NCBI RefSeq assembly: GCF_028473605.1
Contig: NZ_CP097267.1
Coordinates: 2,286,501-2,350,500, forward strand
Source: Acidovorax sp. NCPPB 3576
GTDB taxonomy: Bacteria; Pseudomonadota; Gammaproteobacteria; Burkholderiales; Burkholderiaceae_C
Reading direction: 5' to 3'
DNA: 64,000 nt
The notes beneath the pieces are model-generated. The model made no database searches and had not been told where the DNA came from. It was given only the letters and a program-made list of their open reading frames with translations. Every line of letters begins with the position of its first letter. Position 1 is the first letter of the stretch. Shown here piece after piece: positions 18,359 through 30,129 of this stretch. Position numbers and translations under genes: made by a program.

Positions 18359-21300
18359 GTGCGTCTCAACTCCATCAAACTCGCCGGCTTCAAGTCGTTC
18401 GCAGAGCCCACCAATTTCATGCTCCCAGGCCAGCTGGTAGGCGTGGTGGGCCCGAACGGCTGCGGCAAGTCCAACATCATGGATGCGGTGCGCTGGGTGC
18501 TGGGGGAGTCGAAAGCCAGCGAGCTGCGCGGCGAGTCGATGCAGGACGTGATCTTCAGCGGCACCACCAGCCGCAAGCAGGCCAGCCGCGCCAGCGTGGA
18601 ACTGGTCTTCGACAACGCCGACCACCGCGCCGGCGGACAGTGGGGCCAGTACGGCGAGATCGCCGTCAAGCGCGTGCTCACGCGCGACGGCAACAGCAGC
18701 TATTTCATCAACAACCAGCCGGTGCGCCGGCGCGACGTGCAGGACGTGTTCCTGGGAACGGGACTGGGGCCCCGCGCCTACGCCATCATCGGCCAGGGCA
18801 CCATCAGCCGCATCATCGAGTCGCGCCCCGAAGAGCTGCGCCTTTTCCTGGAAGAGGCCGCGGGCGTCTCCAAATACAAGGAGCGCCGCCGCGAGACCGA
18901 AAACCGGCTGTCCGACACGCGCGAGAACCTCACGCGGGTCGAAGACATCCTGCGCGAGCTGAACGCCAACCTGGAACGCCTGGAAAAGCAGGCCGAGGTG
19001 GCTGCCCGGTACAACGCGCTGCAGGCCGACGTCACCCTCAAGCAGCACCAGCTGTGGTTCTTGAAGCGTGCCGATGCCGAGGCCGAGCAGGCCAAGGTGC
19101 GCGCCGACGGCCTGCAGGCCGTGAACGACCTCGAATCGCGCATGGCCGACCTGCGCTCGGTCGAATCCGACCTCGAAACCATCCGCCAGGCGCACTACGC
19201 CGCGGGCGACCACGTCAACCAGGCGCAGGGCAAGCTCTACGAGGCCACGGCCGAAGTGGGCCGGCTGGAGGCCGAGATCCGCTACGTGGTCGAAGGCCGC
19301 CAGCGCGTGGAACTGCGCCTCACCCAGTTGGCCGAGCAGATCGCCCAGTGGTCGGCCCGCAAGGAAGAGGCCGAACACGAGATGGAGAACCTCGCCGGTG
19401 CCGGCGTGGACGCCGACGAGCGCGCCGAACTGCTGGCCGCCCAGGTCGAGGAGCAGGCCATGCAATTGCCCGACCTCGAAGAGGCGCTGCGCCAGGGCCA
19501 GCAGCACGCCAACGAACAGCGCGGCGCGGTGGTGCAGGTGCAGCAGCAGATCGGCGTGCTGGCCGCCGAGCAGCGCAGCATCGACGAGCAGAGCCGCCAG
19601 CTCGATGCCCGCCATGAACGCCTGCGCACCGACCGCAACGCCCTGGCCGCGCCCGACGAGGCGCGGCTGGCCAACCTGCGCGGCCAGCTCGATGCCGCCC
19701 AGGAGGGCGCCGAAATGGCCGAGGCCCGGCTGGCCGAGCTGCAGGAATCCGTGCCGCAACTGGACGAAGACCGCCGCACCCGCCAGCAGGCCGTGAACGT
19801 GGAGAGCGCCCGCCAGGCCGATCTGTCGGCGCGCATGGAGGCGCTCAAGGCGCTGCAGGAAAAGGTCAAGACCGATGGCAAGCTGCAGCCCTGGCTGGCG
19901 CGCCACGGCCTGGATGGACTGCAGGGCCTGTGGAGCCGCATCCACATCGAGCCCGGCTGGGAGAACGCGCTGGAAGCCGCGCTGCGCGAGCGCCTGGGCG
20001 CCCTCGAAATCAGCCGGCTGGACAGCGTGCGCGGCTTTTTGGGTGCGGGCGGCAACGACGCCCCCCCGGCCCGCCTGGCCTTCTACACCGCGCCGCCCGC
20101 CGGCATTCCCGAGCCCACCGGCGCTGCCACCCGCCTGTCGGACCTGCTGCGCCTGAACGACGCCGGCCTGCGCGCCGTGCTCACCGACTGGCTGCAGGGC
20201 TGCTACACCGCGCAGACGCTCGACGAGGCGCTGAACCGCCGCCCCGCGCTGCAGCCCGGCGAGGTGGTCTATGTGCCCACGGGCCATGCGGTCAGCGCGC
20301 ACAGCGTGAGCTTTTACGCCCAGGACTCCGAGCAGTCCGGCCTGCTGGCCCGCGCGCAGGAGATCGAGCACCTCGAAAAGGAACTGCGCGCGCAGGCCCT
20401 CATCAGCGACGAATCGCGCACGGCGCTGGTGCGTGCCGAGTCGGCCTATGCCGACGCCTCGCAGCGCCTCGTGGCCGCGCGCCGCGAAGCCAGCGAGGCG
20501 CAAAGCCGTGCCCATGAACTGCAGGTGGAAACGTTGCGCCTGACCCAGCTGGCCGACCAGGCCCGCGCGCGCAGCGAGCAGATCGGCGCCGACCTGGCCG
20601 AGGTCGAGGCGCAGCTGGCCGACCTGCAGGAGCGGCGCGTGACGGCCGAGGCGCGTTTCGAAGAACTGGACATGCAACTGGCCGACAGCCAGGAGCGCCA
20701 CGCGCAACTGGACGAGCGCGTGATCGCCGCCGAGCGCAAGCTCGCCGAATGCCGCGAGCAGCAGCGCAGCCTGGAGCGCCAGGCGCAAGAGGCCACGTTC
20801 TCCCGCCGCAGCCTGGAGGCGCGCCGGGCCGAACTCGCCCGCACGCTCGACACGGCCGGCAGCCAGACCCGCGCGCTGGCTGATGAGCAGCAGCGTGCGC
20901 AGGACGAGAGGGCGCGCCTGTCCGACGCGGCGGCACAGGGCGGCCTGCAGCAGGCGCTGGACCTCAAGATCGAGCGCGAGAAAGCCCTGGGCGCCCAGCG
21001 CAGCGAGTACGACGACCTGACCGCCAAGCTGCGCGCCAGCGACGAGCGCCGCATGCAACTGGAGCGCGCGCTCGATCCGCTGCGCGCCCGCATCACCGAA
21101 TTCCAGCTCAAGGAGCAGGCCGCGCGCTTGGGCCTGGAGCAATACACCACGCTGCTGGCCGACGCGCAGGCCGACCTGGAGGCGGTGGCGCAGTCCATCG
21201 AGGCCGGCGGCGTGCGCTCGGCCGGCCTGCAAAGCGAGATCGACCGCCTGCACCGCGAGATCGCGGCACTGGGCGCGGTCAACCTCGCCGCGCTGGAGGA

Positions 21301-21883
21301 GCTGAACCTCGCGCGCGAGCGCAAGACCTTCCTCGACTCGCAGACCGCCGACCTGACCGAGGCCATGACCACGCTGGAAGACGCGATCCGCAAGATCGAC
21401 GCCGAAACCCGCGAGCTGCTCTCGGGCACCTTCGAGACGGTGAACGGCCATTTCGGGCGCATGTTCCCCGAGCTGTTCGGCGGCGGCAATGCGCGCCTCA
21501 TCATCACCGGCGACGAAATCCTCGACTCCGGCGTGCAGGTGATGGCGCAGCCGCCGGGCAAGAAGAACCAGACCATCCACCTGCTGTCGGGCGGCGAGAA
21601 GGCCCTGACCGCCATCGCGCTCGTCTTCGCCATCTTCCAGCTCAACCCCGCGCCGTTCTGCCTGCTGGACGAAGTGGACGCGCCGCTGGACGATGCCAAT
21701 ACGGAGCGCTATGCCAAGCTCGTGTCCAGCATGAGCCGCGGCACGCAGTTCCTTTTCATCAGCCACAACAAGATCGCCATGGAAATGGCCGAACAACTGA
21801 TCGGCGTGACCATGCAGGAGCAAGGCGTGTCGCGTATCGTGGCGGTGGACATGGAGTCCGCCTTGTCCATGGCCGATGCCTGA
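18359..21883 (+). CDS. smc: Chromosome segregation protein SMC
   Basis: This 1174-residue SMC ATPase compacts and segregates the chromosome as a homodimer with ScpA/ScpB. Walker A (VVGPNGCGKSNIMDAVRWVLGE) is near residue 35, the coiled-coil arms flank a hinge around residues 520-670 (ARHGLDGLQGLWSRI...NRRPALQPGEVVYV), and the C-terminal head has signature LLSGGEKALTAIAL and Walker B FCLLDEVDAPLDDAN. The GTG at 18359 gives the universal SMC opening (MRLNSIKLAGFKSF); in-frame upstream codons run into the repeat region. smc, zipA and ligA follow each other closely (28 and 42 bases) and form a likely operon. scpA and scpB are not in the window. Confidence 0.97.
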   Translation: MRLNSIKLAGFKSFAEPTNFMLPGQLVGVVGPNGCGKSNIMDAVRWVLGESKASELRGESMQDVIFSGTTSRKQASRASVELVFDNADHRAGGQWGQYGEIAVKRVLTRDGNSSYFINNQPVRRRDVQDVFLGTGLGPRAYAIIGQGTISRIIESRPEELRLFLEEAAGVSKYKERRRETENRLSDTRENLTRVEDILRELNANLERLEKQAEVAARYNALQADVTLKQHQLWFLKRADAEAEQAKVRADGLQAVNDLESRMADLRSVESDLETIRQAHYAAGDHVNQAQGKLYEATAEVGRLEAEIRYVVEGRQRVELRLTQLAEQIAQWSARKEEAEHEMENLAGAGVDADERAELLAAQVEEQAMQLPDLEEALRQGQQHANEQRGAVVQVQQQIGVLAAEQRSIDEQSRQLDARHERLRTDRNALAAPDEARLANLRGQLDAAQEGAEMAEARLAELQESVPQLDEDRRTRQQAVNVESARQADLSARMEALKALQEKVKTDGKLQPWLARHGLDGLQGLWSRIHIEPGWENALEAALRERLGALEISRLDSVRGFLGAGGNDAPPARLAFYTAPPAGIPEPTGAATRLSDLLRLNDAGLRAVLTDWLQGCYTAQTLDEALNRRPALQPGEVVYVPTGHAVSAHSVSFYAQDSEQSGLLARAQEIEHLEKELRAQALISDESRTALVRAESAYADASQRLVAARREASEAQSRAHELQVETLRLTQLADQARARSEQIGADLAEVEAQLADLQERRVTAEARFEELDMQLADSQERHAQLDERVIAAERKLAECREQQRSLERQAQEATFSRRSLEARRAELARTLDTAGSQTRALADEQQRAQDERARLSDAAAQGGLQQALDLKIEREKALGAQRSEYDDLTAKLRASDERRMQLERALDPLRARITEFQLKEQAARLGLEQYTTLLADAQADLEAVAQSIEAGGVRSAGLQSEIDRLHREIAALGAVNLAALEELNLARERKTFLDSQTADLTEAMTTLEDAIRKIDAETRELLSGTFETVNGHFGRMFPELFGGGNARLIITGDEILDSGVQVMAQPPGKKNQTIHLLSGGEKALTAIALVFAIFQLNPAPFCLLDEVDAPLDDANTERYAKLVSSMSRGTQFLFISHNKIAMEMAEQLIGVTMQEQGVSRIVAVDMESALSMADA

Positions 21884-21911
21884 ACCCCCAGAAGCCGCAC
21901 GTTTTTTCACC

Positions 21912-23018
21912 ATGAGCAACTTCCAACTCGGCCTCATCATCGCGGGCGGCGTCGTTCTGGCGGCCATCGTCGCCTTCAACGCCTGGTCCGCCCACCGCAA
22001 TGCCCCCAAGCGCGCCAAGCCGCCCGAGCCCGACGGCGCGGCCGAGCCCGCGCTGCGGCAAGAGCCGGCCTTCGATGCCACGGGAGCCCCGGTCGAAGGC
22101 CCCGACGTGCCGGGCACGGGCGCCGACCCGTCCTTCGACGGCCACACCGTGGACCTGCGCGATGCGATGCAGCTGCCCGTGCCGCCGTCCGAGCGCCGCG
22201 GCGGGCTGGACCCGCTCATCGACGCCATCGCCCCGCTGGTGGCCGAGCAGATCGTCTCGGGCGACGCCGCCCTGGCCGCACTGCCGCCCACGCGCCGCGC
22301 GGGCAGCAAGGCCTTCGCCATCGAGGGCTTCAACGAATCCACCCAGCAGTGGGAGACGCCCGTGGCCGGCCAGCGCTACACCCACTTCCAGGCCGGCGTG
22401 CAACTGGCCAACCGCGTGGGCGCGCTCAACGAGATCGAGTTCTCGGAGTTCGTCGTCAAGGCCCAGGGCTTCGCCGATGCCATCAACGCCGCGGCCGACT
22501 TCCCCGACATGCTGCACGAGGTGGCCCGCGCCCGCGAGCTGGACCAGTTCGCGGGCGATCACGACGCGCAACTGGCCTTCGTGCTGCGCGCGCGGCAAGC
22601 TGCGTGGAGCCCCGGCTACGTGCAGCAGAACGCCGTGCGCCTGGGCTTCACCGCGGGCGCCATTCCCGGCCGGCTCGTGCTGCCCGCGAGCGGCCCGGGC
22701 CTGCCGCCGGTGCTGACCCTGGCCTACGACACGCAGTTCGCGCTGTCGGACGACCCGGAGCAGTCGGCCATCCGCGACATCACGCTGAGCCTGGACGTGG
22801 CCCAGGTGCACCGCTCCGAGCAGCCGTTCGCGCGCCTGCGCGAGGTGGCGGCCGCCCTGGGCGAGGCCATGGACGGCGCGCTGTGCGACCAGAACGGCAC
22901 GCCGCTGCCCGCCATGACCATGGACCCCATCGCCGCCGACCTAGAGCTGCTGTACGACAAGCTCGACAGCCGCGAGCTGTCGGCCGGCTCGCTGCTGGCG
23001 CGCCGCCTGTTCAGCTGA
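21912..23018 (+). CDS. zipA: ZipA-like cell division protein (FtsZ-binding)
   Basis: This 368-residue protein begins with an N-out single span (FQLGLIIAGGVVLAAIVAFNAWSA), continues with a basic then Pro/Asp-rich linker, and ends in a ~140-residue domain matching the ZipA C-terminal FtsZ-binding fold (YTHFQAGVQLANRVGALNEIEFSEFVVKAQGFADAI...). ZipA tethers FtsZ to the membrane during division. The betaproteobacterial form is divergent, and the assignment rests on topology plus position between smc and ligA, an order I know from Comamonadaceae. ATG 21912 is chosen because the protein then opens directly with the anchor. Confidence 0.85.
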   Translation: MSNFQLGLIIAGGVVLAAIVAFNAWSAHRNAPKRAKPPEPDGAAEPALRQEPAFDATGAPVEGPDVPGTGADPSFDGHTVDLRDAMQLPVPPSERRGGLDPLIDAIAPLVAEQIVSGDAALAALPPTRRAGSKAFAIEGFNESTQQWETPVAGQRYTHFQAGVQLANRVGALNEIEFSEFVVKAQGFADAINAAADFPDMLHEVARARELDQFAGDHDAQLAFVLRARQAAWSPGYVQQNAVRLGFTAGAIPGRLVLPASGPGLPPVLTLAYDTQFALSDDPEQSAIRDITLSLDVAQVHRSEQPFARLREVAAALGEAMDGALCDQNGTPLPAMTMDPIAADLELLYDKLDSRELSAGSLLARRLFS

Positions 23019-25298
<2,280 letters not shown>

Positions 25299-25351
25299 AA
25301 CACGTGAGTCGGTTATCCCCAGCCCCTGCAAGTTGCAATCGACATCAAACA

Positions 25352-25834
25352 TCAGCAGCCGTTGATTCCGGTGTCGGAAATCATGTTGCAGATTGGCTCG
25401 TTAAAAAATCCGTCGGGATAAATATTGCCGACGGTCACTACCCCCACAGGTACAGGATCGACGAAACCACCGGACCCGGGTGCGCCTGCATTTCCCGGAT
25501 TTGGATCAAGCCCCCCACCATCTGCAAGGGGTTGCCCTTCACCTTTGTAATCTATTCCGGGATCTGGGTATTTAAGCTTTGGGCTCCATAAAACGCCTTG
25601 ATTCGGTGTTAAATATTGCGTACAGGTGGTGCCATCACAAATAGACACTGTGTCGTTAGCGGCCCACATGCTTACATTGGGATTCACAAAAACTCCAATA
25701 AATGCCCTTACTTCAGCGGGACTCATGGTGATGGAGCAAGTAGGGCATTTATACCTTCCATAATCACGCGCAATAACAAAAGCAGTTACAAGCAATAGCC
25801 CAATCAGCAAAATATTCTTAATTTTTTGAATCAT
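25352..25834 (-). CDS. Hypothetical protein with N-terminal membrane anchor (AT-rich insert, gene 2)
   Basis: This protein of about 160 residues has a hydrophobic lead (KIKNILLIGLLLVTAFVIA), a CPTC pair just after it (GRYKCPTCSITMS) and further cysteines near the end (NEPICNMISDTGINGC), suggesting an exported, disulfide-containing protein. A Gly/Pro/Asp-rich linker (GGGLDPNPGNAGAPGSGGF) divides it. ATG 25834 has an AAAGGG site and overlaps the preceding gene by 17 bases, so the two form an operon. Codon use is clearly AT-richer than in ligA and mrcA. I recognise no family. Effector/immunity-type cargo is possible but unproven. Confidence 0.65.
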   Translation of the reverse strand: MIQKIKNILLIGLLLVTAFVIARDYGRYKCPTCSITMSPAEVRAFIGVFVNPNVSMWAANDTVSICDGTTCTQYLTPNQGVLWSPKLKYPDPGIDYKGEGQPLADGGGLDPNPGNAGAPGSGGFVDPVPVGVVTVGNIYPDGFFNEPICNMISDTGINGC

Positions 25835-26789
25835 TTTCAACCCTTTGAATAACGGATAAAATTTTTTCGGCGTTGTGCTTTCCTCGTTGAATTTGATCTG
25901 TACTAAGATTCCTTTCAAAATGGTTTAAATAGTTGGAAAGCGCATTATTTATATTCATATTGCCGTCGGGCTTCATTGAATAAACCCATGCGTATGCATA
26001 CCCATAGGATTTAACTGGGTCGTACATATCAACGAACATAGAGTTCAATTCGTCGTGGCTTTTAGGTGAGACGCTATATATAGAAGCGAGGGTATTCAGT
26101 GCGGCAAGATTCTTTGCCATTGCCGCTTTTTCAAGGTAATCAGCGGCCGTGTGCTTCCACGCTTGAAGTTCTTCGGCACTGATTCCAGCTACCGCAAAAT
26201 CGGCTTGCCAGCGTCCCCGAGGCCCTACGTCCATGAAGGCCAACATGGCCTCCGTATCTCCTTTTTGGGCACGTGCAGCGACAATATCGGACCTGATCTG
26301 ATAGTCACTGTCTAATAACCGGCCACAAAACTTTGAAGACTGATCGACGTTATTTTCTAGTGCCGCGATTTCGCCGGCTACGGCTGTGCCACTGCTTTTT
26401 GCTTTAATTAAAGCATCTGAACTCCCCTGCATGTTGATGCAATATGACAGTGACGACAAGACTTTGGCGTCGTCTTCAGCCGTTTTCTGTGATTTTTTTC
26501 TGTAATCCTGAACGATTTCCCAGGTCGGCTTCTCAGGCGGGGTTAATGCTGTAAGTAATTCAGAAATGCGCTGCTGATATTTTTGAATATTCTTATTGAC
26601 CGTAGGTCTCATGGGCGAAATGGTGGTATTTTGCCCGTCGGTCATCTTTGGGTATTCCATAACCGAAGGGGTATTGATATTTGTATTGCCTGCTTGATTT
26701 TTTTGCGGACTGTTATTGGTTTTTGTTGGAAAAAATATGGCGATCAGAATCGCTGCCAATACACCGAATATTAATATCTTGTGTTTCAT
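25818..26789 (-). CDS. Hypothetical membrane-anchored protein (AT-rich insert, gene 1)
   Basis: This protein of about 323 residues has one N-terminal span (KILIFGVLAAILIAIFFP), an Asn/Thr/Pro-rich linker, and a mostly helical region that may contain Sel1-like short repeats (YLEKAAMAKNLAALNTLASIYSV), although I cannot confirm this. Cysteines are few. An in-frame ATG also exists nine bases upstream at 26798. Composition is AT-rich, unlike both neighbours, indicating acquired DNA. A -10-like TAATAT and two overlapping hairpins precede it. It overlaps the next gene by 17 bases. Function unknown. Confidence 0.7.
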   Translation of the reverse strand: MKHKILIFGVLAAILIAIFFPTKTNNSPQKNQAGNTNINTPSVMEYPKMTDGQNTTISPMRPTVNKNIQKYQQRISELLTALTPPEKPTWEIVQDYRKKSQKTAEDDAKVLSSLSYCINMQGSSDALIKAKSSGTAVAGEIAALENNVDQSSKFCGRLLDSDYQIRSDIVAARAQKGDTEAMLAFMDVGPRGRWQADFAVAGISAEELQAWKHTAADYLEKAAMAKNLAALNTLASIYSVSPKSHDELNSMFVDMYDPVKSYGYAYAWVYSMKPDGNMNINNALSNYLNHFERNLSTDQIQRGKHNAEKILSVIQRVENDSKN

Positions 26790-26802
26790 AAATATCATTT
26801 GA

Positions 26803-26845
26803 CTTCGAGTTTCGAAGAGGCACTCTTCGTTTCGGCCTTGACTAT
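26803..26845 (-). promoter_or_regulatory. Promoter-leader region with two overlapping, mutually exclusive hairpins
   Basis: CTTCGA-gtt-TCGAAG (26803-26817) and CGAAGAG-gca-CTCTTCG (26813-26829) are both perfect inverted repeats and share bases 26813-26817, so only one can form in RNA. On the minus strand a TAATAT -10-like box lies just beyond, at about 26845. The arrangement could be a protein operator or a switch in the leader of the AT-rich operon. Confidence 0.4.
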
Positions 26846-27200
26846 ATTACATATTTTCCAAGTTAACTCATAATTAATAATGCTACAAAAAGCCACAGAC
26901 GTAAAAAATCTTGTCAGTATTCACGTCGCATTTACCAAGTTGCTCGATCCGCATTACCCCGCAGCGGATGTGCGGGGCCGCCAAGCATTGAGGCGCAGCG
27001 GGTATTGCCTCGTGCCGCGGACGGCGTTACCGTCACCAGCCTCACACAACCTGGGGCTATCATGACGACCCGCGCGTGGGCAGCCGCTGGCGGTCAACGA
27101 CAGCGGCGCCTTTGTGCCGAAGCCCTCTGCTCCATCTACCAATTCCACTAGCAGGAGATGGTTGAGAAACAAGGTTCCTGAGGAGAGCAAGGGGAGATGG

Positions 27201-27348
27201 GTGCCTCGGCCGAGTGCGCCGTGCAGTTCCTGGTGGTCAAACCATCGTCCTGACGGGGACTCGCAAGCACGTCAAGTTGCGGGAGTTGGGCGTGCCCGTG
27301 CTGGACGAGGCCGGCATGCTGACCCTGCTGGGGCGCGAGTCCGCTTGA
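27201..27348 (+). pseudogene. Decayed duplicate of the ligA 3' end
   Basis: The segment parallels ligA codons before the BRCT domain (GCCGAGTGCGCCGTGCAG against GCCGAGCGGGCCGTGCTG, then CAAACCATCGTCCTGACGGG), skips most of the BRCT region, and resumes with 27 nearly identical bases encoding [16 protein letters not shown] before a TGA. It is therefore an eroded ligA terminus with an internal deletion of over 100 bases. It lies beyond the AT-rich gene pair, as expected if incoming DNA brought or copied a new ligA end. Confidence 0.85.
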
Positions 27349-27373
27349 GGCGTGCCAGGCCCTGAATTGGTTT

Positions 27374-27425
27374 GCTATATTTTTAATAGCTGTCAGCGCA
27401 TGATGAAATTGCGCTGAGGCCCTTT
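27374..27425 (+). repeat. Palindromic element (GCTAT/ATAGC family), intergenic copy before mrcA
   Basis: The arm GCTATATTTTTAATAGC (27374-27390) is intact and the tail AAATTGCGCTGAGGCCC is present, but the CCCTAGT block is replaced by CGCATGAT. In this copy CAGCGCA (27394-27400) and TGCGCTG (27410-27416) form a perfect stem, and a T6 run follows at 27423-27428, so it could terminate plus-strand transcription before mrcA. Confidence 0.75.
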
Positions 27426-27442
27426 TTTATTCAAAGCTTTTG

Positions 27443-29998
27443 ATGCCTCCCGTGCTTGCCTCCCTGCGCGCGCGCCTGTCTTCCGCGTGGCAGGGCCACG
27501 CCCCGGCGCCGCTGCAGCGCCTGGCCTCGTTCATTGCCCAGCAACTGTCCCGGCGCGCCGTGCTGTGGGCGCTGCTGGCCGTGCCCCTGGCCCTGCTGCT
27601 GTACGTACTGGCGCTGATCCCGTTTACCCCGGCCATCAGCGACATCCGCAAGGCCAAGACCGAGCAGCCCGCGCAACTCGTCTCGGCCGATGGCCGCCTG
27701 CTGGCCGAATACAAATGGGTCAACCGCGAATGGGTGCCCCTGGAGGGCATCGCCCCCTCGGTGAAGGACGCCCTCATCGCCACCGAGGATCACCGCTTCT
27801 ACGACCACTTCGGCCTCGACTGGCGGCGCACCGGTTCGGCGCTGATCCGCACACTGGGCGGCGACAAGCAGGGCGGCTCCACCATCACGCAGCAGCTCGC
27901 GCGCAATCTCTATCCCGAGGACATCGGCCGCGCGCCCACGCTCACGCGCAAGCTGAAAGAAGCCATCACGGCGCTCAAGATCGAGGTGCTGTACTCCAAG
28001 GACGAAATCCTGGAGACCTACCTGAACACCGTGCCGTTCCTGTACAACGCCTACGGCATCGAGATGGCCGCGCGCACGTACTTCGACAAGTCGGCCGACA
28101 AGCTCACCGTGCTGGAGAGCGCCACCCTCATCGGCATGCTCAAGGGCACGAGCTACTACAACCCCGTGCTCAACCCCGAGCGAGCGCAGGAGCGGCGCAA
28201 TACCGTGCTGTCGCAGATGAAAAAGCGCGGCAAGCTCACCGCCGAGGAGTACGACACCCTGTCGCGCCGGCCGCTGCGCATCCGCTTCGAGCGCCAGGTC
28301 GAAACCGCCGGCCCCACGCCGCACCTGGCGCAGCAATTGCGCAAGCAGCTCATCGACTGGGCCGACCGCAACGGCTACAGTCTGTATGCCGATGGCCTGG
28401 TGATCCGCACCACCATCGACTCGCGCCTGCAGGCCTTCGCCAACCAGGCGGTCACCCGGCAGGGCCGGCAATTGCAGGGCGTGGCCGACAGCGCCTGGGC
28501 CTCGCGCAATGCCTGGAACCCCAAGGGCCCGCTGGTGCAGTCGCTGGTGCGCGAATCGGCGCAATACGAAGCCGCCGTGGCCAAGGGCGCCACGCCCGAA
28601 GAGGCCCTTCAGGGCTTGCTGGACGACGCTCCCTTCATGCGCCAATTGCGCCAGCAAAAGACGCGCGTGCAGGCCGGCTTCCTGGCGCTGGACCCGCGCA
28701 GTGGCGAGGTGCGCGCCTGGGTGGGCAGCCGCGACTTCGCCATCGATCCGTTCGACCACGTGCAAGCCGCGCGCCGCCAGCCGGGCTCCACCTTCAAGCC
28801 GTTCGTGTACGGCGCGGCATTCGCCAACGGCCTGCTGCCCACCGACACGCTGATGGACGAGGCGGTGGAGATTCCCCTGGGCGGCCGCCAGGTCTGGCGC
28901 CCCACCGACGAAGGCCCGCCCACGAACGAGCCCATGACCCTGGCCGACGGCCTGGCGTATTCCAAGAACACCATCACCGCGCAGGTCATGCAGAAGGTCG
29001 GCCCCGAGCGCGTGGCGCGCTGGGCGCAGGCCATGGGCGTGCGCGAGTCGCGCCTGGACGTGGTGCCCTCGCTGGCCCTGGGCACGAGCCCCGTCACGCT
29101 CAAGGAAATGGTGGCTGCCTACGGCACCATCGCCAACGGCGGCCAGTACCGCGCGCCCATCGTCATCACGCGCATCGAAGACAAGAACGGCAAGGTGCTG
29201 GAGGACTTCGCCCCCGCCGACCCCGAGCGGGCCGCGGGCCTGTCGGCCGTGCAGGCCCTGCGGGACGCCATGCGCGGCGTGATCGACAAAGGCACGGGAG
29301 TTGCCATCCGAAGCCGCTACGGCATCACTGCCGACGTGGCGGGCAAGACCGGCACCACGCAGGACAACACCGACGGCTGGTTCATCCTGATGCACCCGCA
29401 GCTGGTGGCCGGTGCCTGGGCCGGCTTCAACGACGGCCGCATCACCCTGCGCAGCGACTACTGGGGGCAGGGCGCCCACAGCGCGCTGCCCATGGTGGGC
29501 GAGGTGTTCCAGCAGGCCCTGCGAACCAAGGTGATCGACACGCGCGAGCGATTCATCGACGAGGAGGAAAAGGGCGGCTGGATGGACAACGCCGTGGGCG
29601 GCATGCGCACCTGGGTCTATGACCTCTTCGGCCGCCGCACCGGCCCGGCCACCGACACGCCGCCGCCCGCGCAGGGCATGGCCCCGGTCGAGCCCGCGAT
29701 GCGCCCGGCCTCCGATGCGTCGGCGCCCCAGGGGTTGCCCGAGGCCCCGGACATCTCCGAAGCACCGCTCAAACCGCTGCAGGATGCGACGCCCGAGGCC
29801 CCACCCGTAGCCGCGCCGCCCGAGAGCAACGGTTTTCCGGGCGCGAGCTTCGGCGGGCAGCAGACCATGCCGGCGGTGCCGCAGCCCACCGCTCCCCAGA
29901 ACGGCGGCACGGGCGATGCCTCCACCCCCGTGGCGCCAGCGCCTGCGCCTGCGCCTGCAGGCGGCGGGCTGCCGTTCTTCATCGAATCCAAGCCCTGA
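27443..29998 (+). CDS. mrcA: Penicillin-binding protein 1A (bifunctional transglycosylase/transpeptidase)
   Basis: This class A PBP of about 851 residues polymerises and cross-links peptidoglycan in the periplasm. After one membrane anchor (VLWALLAVPLALLLYVLALI) comes the GT51 transglycosylase with catalytic EDHRFYDHFG and GGSTITQQLARNL. The transpeptidase follows with the active-site serine in GSTFKPFVYG, the SxN motif YSKNTITAQ and KTGTTQD. The last ~120 residues are a Pro/Ala-rich low-complexity tail. The first ATG is at 27443, directly after the palindromic repeat; no strong ribosome site is seen. Length and domain order favour the PBP1A type over PBP1B or PBP1C, but the exact paralogue is inferred. 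Confidence 0.92.
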   Translation: MPPVLASLRARLSSAWQGHAPAPLQRLASFIAQQLSRRAVLWALLAVPLALLLYVLALIPFTPAISDIRKAKTEQPAQLVSADGRLLAEYKWVNREWVPLEGIAPSVKDALIATEDHRFYDHFGLDWRRTGSALIRTLGGDKQGGSTITQQLARNLYPEDIGRAPTLTRKLKEAITALKIEVLYSKDEILETYLNTVPFLYNAYGIEMAARTYFDKSADKLTVLESATLIGMLKGTSYYNPVLNPERAQERRNTVLSQMKKRGKLTAEEYDTLSRRPLRIRFERQVETAGPTPHLAQQLRKQLIDWADRNGYSLYADGLVIRTTIDSRLQAFANQAVTRQGRQLQGVADSAWASRNAWNPKGPLVQSLVRESAQYEAAVAKGATPEEALQGLLDDAPFMRQLRQQKTRVQAGFLALDPRSGEVRAWVGSRDFAIDPFDHVQAARRQPGSTFKPFVYGAAFANGLLPTDTLMDEAVEIPLGGRQVWRPTDEGPPTNEPMTLADGLAYSKNTITAQVMQKVGPERVARWAQAMGVRESRLDVVPSLALGTSPVTLKEMVAAYGTIANGGQYRAPIVITRIEDKNGKVLEDFAPADPERAAGLSAVQALRDAMRGVIDKGTGVAIRSRYGITADVAGKTGTTQDNTDGWFILMHPQLVAGAWAGFNDGRITLRSDYWGQGAHSALPMVGEVFQQALRTKVIDTRERFIDEEEKGGWMDNAVGGMRTWVYDLFGRRTGPATDTPPPAQGMAPVEPAMRPASDASAPQGLPEAPDISEAPLKPLQDATPEAPPVAAPPESNGFPGASFGGQQTMPAVPQPTAPQNGGTGDASTPVAPAPAPAPAGGGLPFFIESKP

Positions 29999-30129
29999 AC
30001 GCGCTTTCCGCACGCCATGGCCCGCATCCCGACCGCTCTCCGCTATGCTTGCCAGCGGTGCGTTCGCGGCCGGTGCCATGGCCGCCGCGCCGTTGCGATC
30101 CTCCCCCTCAACCTCTGGATACCCTTGCC

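Noticed and set aside
18155-22342. Very long open frame antisense to smc and zipA, coding for a His/Gly/Ala/Arg-rich protein
   Set aside because: High GC leaves few stops on the opposite strand; the product is low-complexity, with no family motif, and the sense genes are certain.
26880-27190. Short open frames on both strands in the gap before the ligA remnant
   Set aside because: No ribosome site and no recognisable motif; treated as non-coding or debris.
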